Source: Apophysomyces variabilis (taxonomy: Eukaryota > Mucoromycota > Mucoromycetes > Mucorales > Mucoraceae). Taken from it: 64,000 nt of DNA. The stretch lies in NCBI GenBank assembly GCA_002749535.1, contig MZZL01000393.1:731342-795341 (forward strand), read 5' to 3'. Position numbers and translations under genes: made by a program. How positions within the stretch are numbered: position 1 is the first letter of the stretch; the number at the start of each line of letters is the position of its first letter. The notes beneath the pieces were generated by a model. It was not told the origin of the DNA and made no database searches. It saw only the letters and a list, made by a program, of their open reading frames with translations. This document shows positions 47,639-57,649 of the stretch, piece after piece.

Positions 47639-47779
47639 TTCTATTTACCGTGACAGTAGAGGAAAATGGACCTTCATTCTGGAGAAGGTCTTGAATTTAG
47701 CGAGCTTGACGTGCTCAGCTACCGTTCGCAGCGTGGCGAGCATTGCAAACATAGCTTTATAATGATTAAAGCTAGTTTT

Positions 47780-48927
47780 GCCTTTTTTTATTGTCGCCGT
47801 ATGCTGGCAACATTTTTGACCAGCAAAATCTCGAGGTAGGACTGATCGGTCGATACGATTCCGTCAGCATTTTATTTAAGTTTCTATCGTTAATTCCTTG
47901 GCCCTTAAGCGCTAGTTAACGCTCGCGAGGCTCATTATTACTTTTGCTAATCAGTCACTAAGAATTCCTCATTACAATAAAATCCTTGTTTCTTCTTGTC
48001 GCGAAACATACTAACGTATAGCTGTACAAAGTCTTGCGTTTTCCAACAGACACCTGTAATTAGAAGTAAATACGCGATGTTGGCATCTTACCTCTAGTCT
48101 TCCTTTTCATAAATGCATGCGATTCGAGGCATGTGGTTTATAAGCAAGCTTGTTATAAGATTTTGCCAACTTTCTTTTCTTCACTTTACGAATTTTAGTG
48201 AAATAGTTATAAATAAGCCGATGTTTTGCTGATCCCTAGATGCAGAACGTTGAATACTCTATTGTATACTTGGTTGCGTATTGTCGTTAACTTGGTCGAT
48301 GCTGATGATTCCAATTATTACAGTAGCTTCCTTTTTCCAAAGAAAGCCTAAAAGCCGCCCTTCATCTTTAGCTTGTACTTGAAACCCTGTTTAACCACTT
48401 GTATGTACATCACAACTTGTCTGGAGCAGACGGCAGCAATGGAGACTGGCTCTCATACACCGAAATTATCAGTAATTCATGCTCTTTCAAGAGAATGACT
48501 CTCTTCCGTATCTGGCATAGTTCGGATTGGCAAAGGCAACCATAAGCTGAAATAGTTAATGTGCAAGACGGAGGTATTACAAACAATAAACGCAACCATC
48601 CACATCCGTCACCTGCTCTCTCTCTCTCTCTCTCTCGTACCAGTTGTGGAAGCAAGCAGGCAAGATATGGGAATTTCTATAAGACTTGCATAGCAAAACT
48701 ACAGCTATATATGTGACCAGAATGTATTCAGCTATTAGCGAGGCCGGCTTTTCCCGTTTATTGCAAGTAATTCTGCCAAAACCAAAACATTTTCTGGATT
48801 AATTGGCGGGCTTTGAAGTAAGGTCAGCAACGCCTGCCTGAACTCAAACCAAAACAACAACGGACTTTGTCTTTGCCAACAAGCGCGAATCGATCGCGTC
48901 CAAGCATTGTAACAAAATAGACGAACC
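47780..48927. other. Intergenic region upstream of COX10
   Basis: AT-rich and without a supported gene. Contains the CT microsatellite at 48616 and the COX10 promoter. Confidence 0.35.
48616..48636. repeat. (CT)n microsatellite
   Basis: Uninterrupted CT dinucleotides for 21 bp in the COX10 upstream region. Confidence 0.9.
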
Positions 48928-50142
48928 ATGCTGAGAACATTCAGGTTGCATCGCTTGCTTCGTGACCTAAATGGACCTGCAAACCAACAACATCGCATCT
49001 CATATTCTTTATTACCACGCCCTTCTCCTGTCTTCTCTCCAACAACAACTACAACTCCTCATGTGAAAACGATCGCACCATATACGACTACAACAGATCC
49101 TCAATCCACACCGAATGACAATCAATCGAACCGTGTCACTAAGTTCAAGCCCATTACGACTCCCACCTGCAGCGAACTACCAAAACTGTACAAAGAACTT
49201 ATCAAAGCTAAATTGGCAGGTCTCGTGGCACTCACCACTATGAGTGGATATGCCATGGCTCCAGGTGCAGCGACAGTATCGACACTTCTTTTCACAACCA
49301 TTGGCACAGCCTTGTGTATTTCCTCAGCGAATGCCATTAATCAGTGGATCGAAGTACCGTATGATGCCCAGATGCTTCGAACGCGTAACCGCGTGCTTGG
49401 ACGTCGGCAACTGTCACAGTTTCATGCATTCAGTTTTGGGGTATTAACTGGAACAACTGGAGTAGCAACCTTGGCAACCATGGTTAACCCTTTAACAGCT
49501 GCACTAGGGGCAGCCAATATACTGCTATATACGGCCGTTTATACACCCATGAAACGTGCATCCATTGCAAATACATGGGCAGGTGCAGTAGTAGGGGCCA
49601 TTCCACCAATGATGGGATGGGCAGCTGTCACCAATGCTCTGGATCCTGGTGCATGGGTGCTCGGTGCTATCCTGTATGCTTGGCAGTTCCCACATTTTAA
49701 TGCACTCGCCTGGAATCTTCGAGCGGACTATTCGAAAGCTGGTTATCGTATGATGGCAGTAACAGATCCTAAACTGAACGCTCGTGTATCGCTTCGTTAT
49801 AGTTTGGCCATGGTTCCGCTTTGTCTAAGCATGCCATATCTCGGCCTAACATCCTGGCTTTTCGCAGTTGATTCAACCATCGTCAATGCCGGGTTAATAT
49901 GGGGAGCCGTCCGATTCTGGCAACACAGGCAAGAATGATAAATTAACTTGAAGCATCTGACGTTTTCTCTTGATGTCTGTAGTAACGAGAAGTCAGGACG
50001 ACAGCTATTCTTTGGTAGCGTTATCCATCTCCCTGTCTTGCTCGCTCTCATGATGGTACACAAGGTTTATGAAACGCATCCGGAGGAATCATTAGCATTC
50101 GAATACGTGGATGAAGCTGACAAAAACGATGACGAACCATAA
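48928..50142 (+). CDS. COX10: COX10 protoheme IX farnesyltransferase (heme O synthase)
   Basis: Mitochondrial inner-membrane UbiA-family prenyltransferase that farnesylates heme B to heme O for cytochrome oxidase (family knowledge). The N-terminus (MLRTFRLHRLLRDLNGPANQ) is Arg-rich and acidic-free, a likely matrix-targeting presequence. The core shows LIKAKLAGLVALTTMSGYAM, NAINQWIEVPYDAQMLRTRN (the N-x3-D-x4-D metal site in N-x-W-x-E-x-x-x-D form), YTPMKRASIANTWAGAVVGA and YAWQFPHFNALAWNLRADYS. The second Asp cluster lies around MMAVTDPKLNA. The only intron, 49929-49982, has a GC donor (ACAG|GCAAGA) and acceptor TGTAG; it restores QHSNEKSGRQLFFGSVIHLP. About 386 residues, ending DKNDDEP. Confidence 0.95.
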
Positions 50143-50393
50143 GAGACGTGTTATTCTGTACAATACCTTTAATAGATTTTTGATTCAATAAACCTTTATG
50201 GACGACACACTAGTTGATTTTCGATATGAACCCTCTCTTGCAAGAATATGTCATATAGTATTAACTCACGAATCCCCAAAATAAAACCAGAACGCCCGCT
50301 ATCTTTGACGTAAAAAATTGTAATCATTGAAACAAGATCGAAGCAGAACAGTGCGGTACTATGTATGTCTCTAGAAAATCGCACATTTACTTA

Positions 50394-51514
50394 TCAATCA
50401 ACCTCCATCGGCTCACTAGGTGCATCCTTGCTTTGAGATACCGCCTTTTCTTGCTTGTCAACAATCTCTTCCTTTGTAGCCGCATTATCCTCTTTCTCGC
50501 CAGTCAGATTTTGAGTGGCGGGGCCAGGCGTACTTGTGGTTTTAGTTTGATTTACGGTTATATCAGTCTCCCGTCCTTTTGGATCAGTCGACAATGTGTC
50601 TGTCTCCACCATCAGATCATCTTCCGCAGATTCTTCGGAGAGATTTGGCTCCTGAGCCTCATGCGTTTTACTGTCAGTCGCCGGGGTGTCCTTCGAACTC
50701 ATACACGCTGAGGCTTCTCTTTCTTCACCTTGGGCTGGTGTATCTTCAGCTGATGAACTGCTTTCAAAGGGGATAGGCACAAGTTCCGCTCCATTCTGAA
50801 GAGCTCGTGCCGCAAATACATTAGTATTGCTCAGCAAAGCATGGTCATTTTGGGTTCCATTCGTCTTGGGTGGATTTTCTGAATACTCATGCCAAGTTGA
50901 TGTTACAAAGAGCACCTGCACTTTGTGAGACTATTTATTTAGACATAGTCTTACTTACTTTTTCAATCGCATGTAAATACTTTATAAACATTGTATAGTG
51001 ACGTCTCGGTGCGATAATCAATTCACATAAACGCTGAATTGTGAAAGGAGGACTGTGGGTTTCTTTCAGTTTAGTATGGAGCCATCTTATTTAACATCCT
51101 ACCCTGTGTGCCGATCCAAACAATGAATAATGCTTGTTTTAATATTATCTATATTTGTTATTGCTGCTGTGTCCGAAGTGCAGCTCTCCATCAGTTTACA
51201 GTGCTACTGAAGCTTAGCTTACGAGAAAAGTAGATACGATGACTCACATTTACTACCGTGCTTTTTATGATCTCTTTCAAGTCAGACCATGGAATCGTCA
51301 CGTCGTTTGTCTCGGCTATCTTTTCAAGCACTGCATCGTACGTGATGTTTGCCAATTGGTCGCCGATCTCCACCAGATCTGCATTTGTCTTGCTGATCAG
51401 CGGCGAATCCTGAGTTGTATCACCGACTTCTGGACCTTTAGGAGAGGTTGCACTTTCATCAGGTTTTTGTGACTGATCAGGGCCAGCTTGATCGGTCTCG
51501 CTAACGTCTGACAT
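50394..51514 (-). CDS. Protein phosphatase 4 regulatory subunit 2 (PPP4R2)
   Basis: Core regulatory subunit of PP4, acting in DNA-damage recovery and centrosome/spliceosome functions (family knowledge). Exon 1 encodes a disordered MSDVSETDQAGPDQSQKPDE segment and a helix IGDQLANITYDAVLEKIAET. Exon 2 holds the family signature WLHTKLKETHSPPFTIQRLC ELIIAPRRHYTMFIKYLHAIEK (compare PFTIQRLCELLTDPRRNY of human PPP4R2). The last exon starts VLFVTSTWHEYSENPP and continues as an acidic Ser/Thr-rich tail ending EPMEVD. Two introns. Convergent with COX10. Intact. Confidence 0.87.
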
Positions 51515-51829
51515 AGGGTGAAGGAACGTTGTGCAGCTGCATCGTGTGCCACAATGCAAAGCACGTCATTTTCAACGAGTGACGGCGTTTTACACCATAG
51601 GTCAGAGAGGGGTATTTGGTTGCCAGGCAAGAATTCCGTTAATGAGGGTGGAAATGGAGAGAATTACTGCAGGCACTTCAAGAGGACACTCCAGTCCCTA
51701 AAACCTGATGCTAACTGCCAATAAGTCAGGGATGGTATTACGGAAATAGCCGAGTATTGTGCATTTGAATGAGGGGACCGCAGTAATTTCCGGATAGCAA
51801 GCATACAAGACAGAAAGTACTTGCTTTTG
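51515..51829. other. PPP4R2 upstream region
   Basis: Presumed promoter of PPP4R2 followed by element A copy 5; no other feature recognised. Confidence 0.3.
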
Positions 51830-52400
51830 GAAGGTAATTCGCGTCATCCAAAGGTACTTTTGTATCAGCAAACAGATACCTCTGCGTTGAAAGTAAAAGG
51901 AATTTCGCGCAAGCATAGTGCCGTTGCAGCATGCTCAAGGCTTAAAAAAGGAAGAAAGGGATCCGCGCTTTTACTGTACATAGTTCAGAGCTTGCTAAAG
52001 TCCAAGATAATGATAACAATAAAGTAGCATGGTTTTAGTACTTTTATGACAATATTTTACAAACAATTTAGATGGCATGGAACGAGAAGAAGCGATGGAG
52101 TTATGTACTGTTACTGTACTCTCGCGATGTACATTGGCCGAGGAAGATATTCGCGTCAGTTAAGAACGATACATAAGCTATTTAGTAATGATCTACGGTA
52201 GCGTGAGCAAGCAAGAGAAACGTAGTTTTATTTAGTATCCATGAACGTATTTACATGCCGCTCGAATAAGTTTTCCGTTCACAGGAGCAAATTTATGTAG
52301 AATAATTACACTTCCTGCATGATTCATTTATCAATGATGAATATTTTATCCTCTTCAATGTAAAGTTCAGCTTTTCAAATGTGCCAAGTGAGTTTGCTGG
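51830..52400 (+). repeat. Dispersed element A, copy 5 (internally deleted)
   Basis: Left-end blocks (CGCGCAAGCATAGTGCCGTT, CTTTTACTGTACATAGTTCA, ACGAGAAGAAGCGATG, GATATTCGCGTCAGTTAAGA) are followed within 30 bp by right-end blocks (GCCGCTCGAATAAGTTTTCC, TTCACAGGAGCAAATT). In copies 2 and 4 these ends lie about 0.9 kb further apart, so the interior is missing here. Confidence 0.5.
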
Positions 52401-52776
52401 ATACGACTTTAATTTTTGGAAATACAGTATTCAACTGAATCTGTAACATATCCGTCGCACAATGTGCTTTTTCTGCTTTTTTTCTGCTTTTCTTTCTGTC
52501 TCTATTTTAGAATGGCAAAGAAATTGTAGTTTAAAACAAACAAAAATAGCGCACATACACATGCAGACTAGAGAAAATACATTAACTCAAGTTGTACGGT
52601 TGCATTGCTAAGCCTTGTGCAAACCAAGATTTGAATGGAGCAGTTCGTGCTTTGAGTAACGCAAAAATGTGATCGCCCAGATCTGCCGTATAAACTCCGC
52701 ATGTAAAAACGAACATCTGAGGCTGTTTAGTTTTGTTTTCCGAGATTACTTCCTCTCCCCTAAATCTCGGCCCCTC
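52401..52776. other. Spacer upstream of the NXPE-like gene
   Basis: T-rich tracts around 52470-52505. An in-frame extension of the next gene up to 52669 exists but lacks support. No other feature recognised. Confidence 0.35.
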
Positions 52777-54450
52777 ATGTACGCTCCATCAACACAACGG
52801 CGAAATCTTATCGTCGTGGTGGCTGTCCTCACTTTACTCTTTACGGCAACTTACTTTCAATATGCGTCATATAACGGTGTTCGAGTCGACACAGCAACTG
52901 TCCCTGTCTCGCCTGCTGTTCTACCCAGGCCGCCATCACCGAAATTACCTTCCAAACCAAAAACACCCACCATACAGACCGTTTGTGATAAAGTTGATAT
53001 TGCATGGCTGTATGTAATTTCTCATCTGAAACGGAATCCAGCTCTAAAGCTTTTTTTTTTTTTTCCTTACAGGGCATCGGATAGGCAGTATTGGGACGGT
53101 TGGACCTCGAAATCCATGTTCATTAAGCCTGACGGAAACTTTACTGTGGACGATGTAGAAATAACGGAAGGTGAAACTGTCTGCGTTGTTGCCCTGGTAA
53201 AAACCTCTTTTCCTTTTTGTTATGGATCGTCCTAAATGACTATTGCGTTTTTTTCATTGTCCGACAGCTGGGTCCTGTACCAGCCGCTTCTGCCATCCAA
53301 CCAGAAACGCATTTTGGCCCTGCAGATAGCATCGTCACTACTGCGGTAGGCAACTCCACCAAAATCTCTGTCACCTTGCAACAACATCCTAAACAATTTA
53401 ACGCATACTTCGCCCCTGTTTATTTTGCAAGGGCCGATGACTATCGTCTGGAAAGCAGTACTGAATATCGTTCCTATTTTTGGGAGGTTCCTATCTATCA
53501 TCTTCATAGACCCGTCGATTTCAGCTCTCAGAATACCCTGCGTGTTACAAAAAAGCTTGGTAAACAATCCACATTGCCGCGTTGCGATAAAGGACAACTA
53601 CAACAGCTTGACGGCAGCTGGGTCGGATCTGCCACTACAGCAAATGATCTTTACGATGCTGATGTCACGCAGAACTTCGAATTTGTACCCAACCGTTGTC
53701 ATCTTGAAGAAATGTCTTCTGAATGTCTCCAACAAAAGACAATCCATGTATGGGGAGATGCTAACATGAGAAGGTAACACGAAACTGGTATGTTCAATCA
53801 TGATTAACTAACAAAACGTGCTTGTCATCAGGAACCTGAAAGCTATGGCTTCTAAGGATCAGTGGTGCAGCGCAGTAGATAGTGATGAATGTATCTGCAA
53901 TGATGATGGTGAAGATGTAGCAAATTATCCATGGTTAATGGATTCCCAAACGCCTCTTTTGCTAGATGGTGGAAAGAAGATTTATTTCAACCCTGTTGGT
54001 AGTATAACACTCAGCAATCAAGAATCAGAGATTGCCACGCGTGCAAAGGCTCTTCCAGCGGCGGATATTGTCATTGTATCTTTTGGCAATGATGATATCC
54101 CATCGATCCGACTCACACCTAGCCAATTTATGATTTCTTTCAAAGCGTTAGCATCGCATCTTCTCAACGACGTTTATCCACACCAACAAATTGTCGTACG
54201 AACCCCTCAATACTTTGGCCGAGGAACGCTCCGTCACACTTCATGGAATGCGGGTCGCAGTGCAGCCTTCTCTACAGTCATTCAGCAAACAATAGCAGGG
54301 TTGAACAGTACAAGGGTCGTTTTGTGGAATACACAGAAACTGGGAATGGCCGATTCGACTTGCACATCCGCAGGAACTCCGTATTCCAGACGTGATATTG
54401 TATCCATTGAAAACACCTTGTTATGGAACCTTCTCTGCAGTTCCTCATAA
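52777..54450 (+). CDS. Type II membrane protein, NXPE/PC-esterase (SGNH-like) family
   Basis: Probably a Golgi type II membrane protein: short cytosolic MYAPSTQRRN, one transmembrane helix (LIVVVAVLTLLFTATYF), then a Pro-rich stem. The luminal part has an N-domain (YWDGWTSKSMFIKPDGNFTV) and the block LPRCDKGQLQQLDGSWVGSA ... RCHLEEMSSECLQQKTIHVW, followed by GDANMRRNL. This corresponds to the C-x4-G-xW...C-x3-K-x-hhh-GDS pattern of NXPE C-terminal, Cas1p and plant TBL-type esterases or acetyltransferases. Here GDS has become GDA, so the nucleophile Ser is absent. Several N-glycosylation sequons are present. Three introns keep the frame (donors after AWL, VVAL and NMRR). The enzymatic role is uncertain. 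Confidence 0.6.
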
Positions 54451-54597
54451 TTGATATCAACTTAGATGCTAAAATACTTAATGAATGCCATTATTATGGC
54501 ATTTTTGCACAATTAACAATAAACTTTCGTTTTCTTACTCATTCCATATCCCAGATACAGGCTTGAATCCATTCAGTACAACCCTGACGAGAACCCA

Positions 54598-55680
54598 ATG
54601 TTAGCCTACGATGAGAGCTCAGATGAGATGAACTTTGAGATGCTCATCAAATTTGACACTGTTACTGAGCTTGAGACACAATTGGTCGCAATGGACGAAG
54701 CAGTAGACAACCTTGTTCAAGGCTTCAATGAAGTTGCCATTACAACACGGCAAAGATACAAGAAGTACATTGGGCGCTTGATTAGTCTAGTCCAAGAGAA
54801 AGGACTAACAGCGCCGAAAGTAGCAGGGCAGTGTGACACACCTCGAAACTCTGTTTACAGGTTGCTAAAAGAGTTCAACGCAGGTCCTGAAACTGTTCTT
54901 CCTGGAAGAGTAAAGAAGCAACTTGAGCATGAGCCAAAAAAGTTGTTTCTTGAGCATGCAGCTTTTTTGATTAAGCTATTTGATGATAATCCTTCAATTG
55001 CTCTTGAGGAAGCAAAACAGGAGCTCTGCGAGCATTTTGAATAGCTTGAAATATCTATTTCTGGTCTTTTTAAGCATATTCGGGAAAAATGCGCGATCGT
55101 GTTGAAGCAGGCAACCAAGTTTACTTTGGCCTGCGATGCCCCAAGAACTATTCAGCTGCGATTCAACATCATCATTCAGTGAAAGCTGCCGGCGTCAACT
55201 TTCAAGAGAATTGTGTGTTTATTGATGGAGCAGGCTTTCACTCACAGTTTATGAGAGACCGCGCATGATCAAGGGTTGGGAATCCTGCTGTCGTAAAGGT
55301 ACACACTCACAAGGGCGTAACCATCAGCATTGTGGACTGTATCTCTCCCTTTGCGATGGTCTGCTTCTAAAAAGTTGAGCTATTGAAGAAAAGCGATGAA
55401 GCCAAGACCTAGGAGGAGTTTGCCGAGTCGACTCCTTCCAAGAAGAGAAAAGCTGGTACTGGAAATGATGCAAAGCCAGTACAGCTTAGGAAGGCACTAC
55501 AGCTTATCATATTGTCCAGTGTATGGAGTCAGTGATGGAATCCTGGATAAACATAATATGAGGAATAAGCTTATTGTGATGGATAATTGCAGAACCCAGT
55601 CAAATACTGCAAACATCTTGGATGAGTCGATGTACAGTTTATTGAATTATATTTTGCGCCACTTTGAAACAAATTTGGCG
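54598..55680 (+). pseudogene. Tc1/IS630-type DDE transposase relic
   Basis: A 148-codon N-terminal frame contains helix-turn-helix-like segments (LISLVQEKGLTAPKVAGQCD, TPRNSVYRLLKEFNAG) and a PGRVKKQLEHEPKKL linker, as in IS630/Tc1-type transposases. Downstream, interrupted frames keep CVFIDGAGFHSQFMRDRA (first Asp region), AVVKVHTHKGVTISIVDCIS and LIVMDNCRTQSN (second Asp region). Stops and frame changes at 55045-55600 and loss of the C-terminal catalytic Glu block show it is dead. It ends at a fragment of element A. Confidence 0.65.
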
Positions 55681-55695
55681 TCGATGAAAGTCCTA
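55625..55695 (+). repeat. Element A terminal fragment (copy 6), left of MITE 2
   Basis: TTGAATTATATTTTGCGCCA, CTTTGAAACAAATTTGGCGTC and GATGAAAG match the end of element A at 31478-31530. The match resumes after the MITE (GGATTTGCGCTTT at 55920), showing a nested insertion. Confidence 0.65.
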
Positions 55696-55917
55696 CGGTT
55701 GACGGAACGAAGACGATAGATGTGGTACTGACCTCCCAAGCCACGCTTTATTTTCATAAATTTGCTTAACTTCTATTTCTATTCACTTTATAACTTTCTA
55801 ACAAGCAAGAGTCAATTTTTTCTATTGATTTCTGTTTTTGGGAGGGAATTCATTGAACGTATCTATGATACCAAGGGATGGGCTGTACCACATCTATCCT
55901 CTTCGTTCCGTCAACTG
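55696..55917. mobile_element. 222-bp Tc1/mariner-type MITE, TA target duplication
   Basis: Terminal inverted repeats of at least 33 bp read C[G/A]GTTGACGGAACGAAGA on both ends with two mismatches in 33. TA lies at 55694-95 and 55918-19. The element splits a copy of element A, whose sequence continues across. No coding capacity. Confidence 0.85.
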
Positions 55918-55929
55918 TAGGATTTGCGC

Positions 55930-57640
55930 TTTTTCTCAATGGATTCTGCGTTCCCCGACTTTTTGCACAAAATATTTTCATTCCATAGCGTAACGGGAAC
56001 CATCTTCCTCAGTTTATGAATACTCCTCTTTTACTGGTATATTTGCGAAAAATATTTGAATAGAATATACACAATGGTTAGCGTTCTAGTCCGCGCATGT
56101 AAGTAAAATGTTAATGAATGTTCATTAATTAAAGAAAGATCCCTTCAACTGGGTAGTTAATCTTACTGAGACACCAGTAACATAGTAGGAATTAATATGT
56201 TCTGAAAATTGTATAATTGGGCCTCATACGAAAGAGAGACGAAATATAAGAAACCCGTTAGTATAATCGTGAAAACTTCTTGGCATCATTTTCAAAAATA
56301 TTCAAGACATCCAAAAGGAGAATTGCGTCAAATGTCATGACATGCCGTTCAAAATATTCCTCCTGGCGCTTTTCATAGCATTGTTATGCCAATCTTATCT
56401 GTCCAACAAGCATGTAATTGATAAGGGTCTATAATACTTGAAAAAAATCGAAAACAGTTGGGTCGCATACGAATTTTTATTGTGCCATAGTATTACAGGA
56501 AAAAAAAGATGAAATGCTCCAGTAATGGAACAAAGCCTGAATTTAGTTAAAGAGTTGTCTTCATGTTGAACAAGCTGGTACACTTGGAGAAGACAAGGTA
56601 GTTCTTAGGAAGGAACATCAAAGAAGAGCTTTATAACATCTGGGAAAGGTGTCCAGCCAGAACATTTAGGTTGCAGCGATAGTCGATGCAGTAAAAGCAT
56701 TCAAGTCATTAAACGCTTAGGTAATAACATTGGTGAGCAGCAAGCAGAAAGTGAATTCATAAACCAGTTGTGCTTTAGATATTATGTATTTCCCGGTTAA
56801 TGTGAGTTATGAATGAAAAAAGCAATAGAGTTCCGCGGTGTACAACACTGGAATACATACTTTTGGTCACTATTCGTAAGGCAAATCAAGGATTCAATAA
56901 TTAGAATGTGAAGACTGGATCATTAGGAACTAATTTACAATAAGCTCTTTGATGATATTACTCTACTGCTAATTGTTCGCTGATTCTGTAATCCAGCATC
57001 ATGCGCAAGGTATTCTTTATACATAGTGAATGCTCAGAGACCAACTAAGACTTCAAGTTGCAAGCCCAGTCCTAAAACATTTTGAAGCAAGTGATCCACA
57101 AATGATATAGTTAAATCGATAAAAATATGTACTAAAACACGTTGAAAGTAATAAATACAAAAAGCCTATGGAGATATGTGCCAACTTAAGAGCAAGCCGT
57201 AGAGGACAGGATACGTTGTGAGATTTCATATCTTTGGTGAGCTCACCATTCGTGACCCTAGCCTTTGGTAAAGTGACACATGCCATTAGAAGAACAAAGC
57301 ATGGATTGAATCGATTGTACAAGCAAGCCTTCCTTTTTGTGCGACTGTCAGTTTATGCTGTCCTACATCGTAAATGTTGTCGTTCAAGAAATGGCTTTAA
57401 AGTGACTACGATAAAATTGTTGTCTACTTTTGTTCCTCATCAGTGATCCATCTTTTATCCTTTCTTCTCTTTAAGCCTAATGGATAATCTTTCGTTTGAC
57501 ATAAACTCCCTTATATGGGCATTCTTTATGATATCTCTCAATGAATTCAGTGCAAGTACCTATATATTGAGAAAAAAAGAAAAGAAAGCAAAGACGTTGA
57601 ACTGCAGAAGAGGCTATTGGAACAGAAACAAGAAGAGACA
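55930..57640. other. 1.7-kb repeat-poor spacer, nothing recognised
   Basis: AT-rich; only short frames (56395-56583, 57053-57322, 57234-57446) without family resemblance. Likely decayed mobile-element DNA, but no alignment to other window repeats was found. Confidence 0.35.
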
Positions 57641-57649
57641 GGTTGAGTC

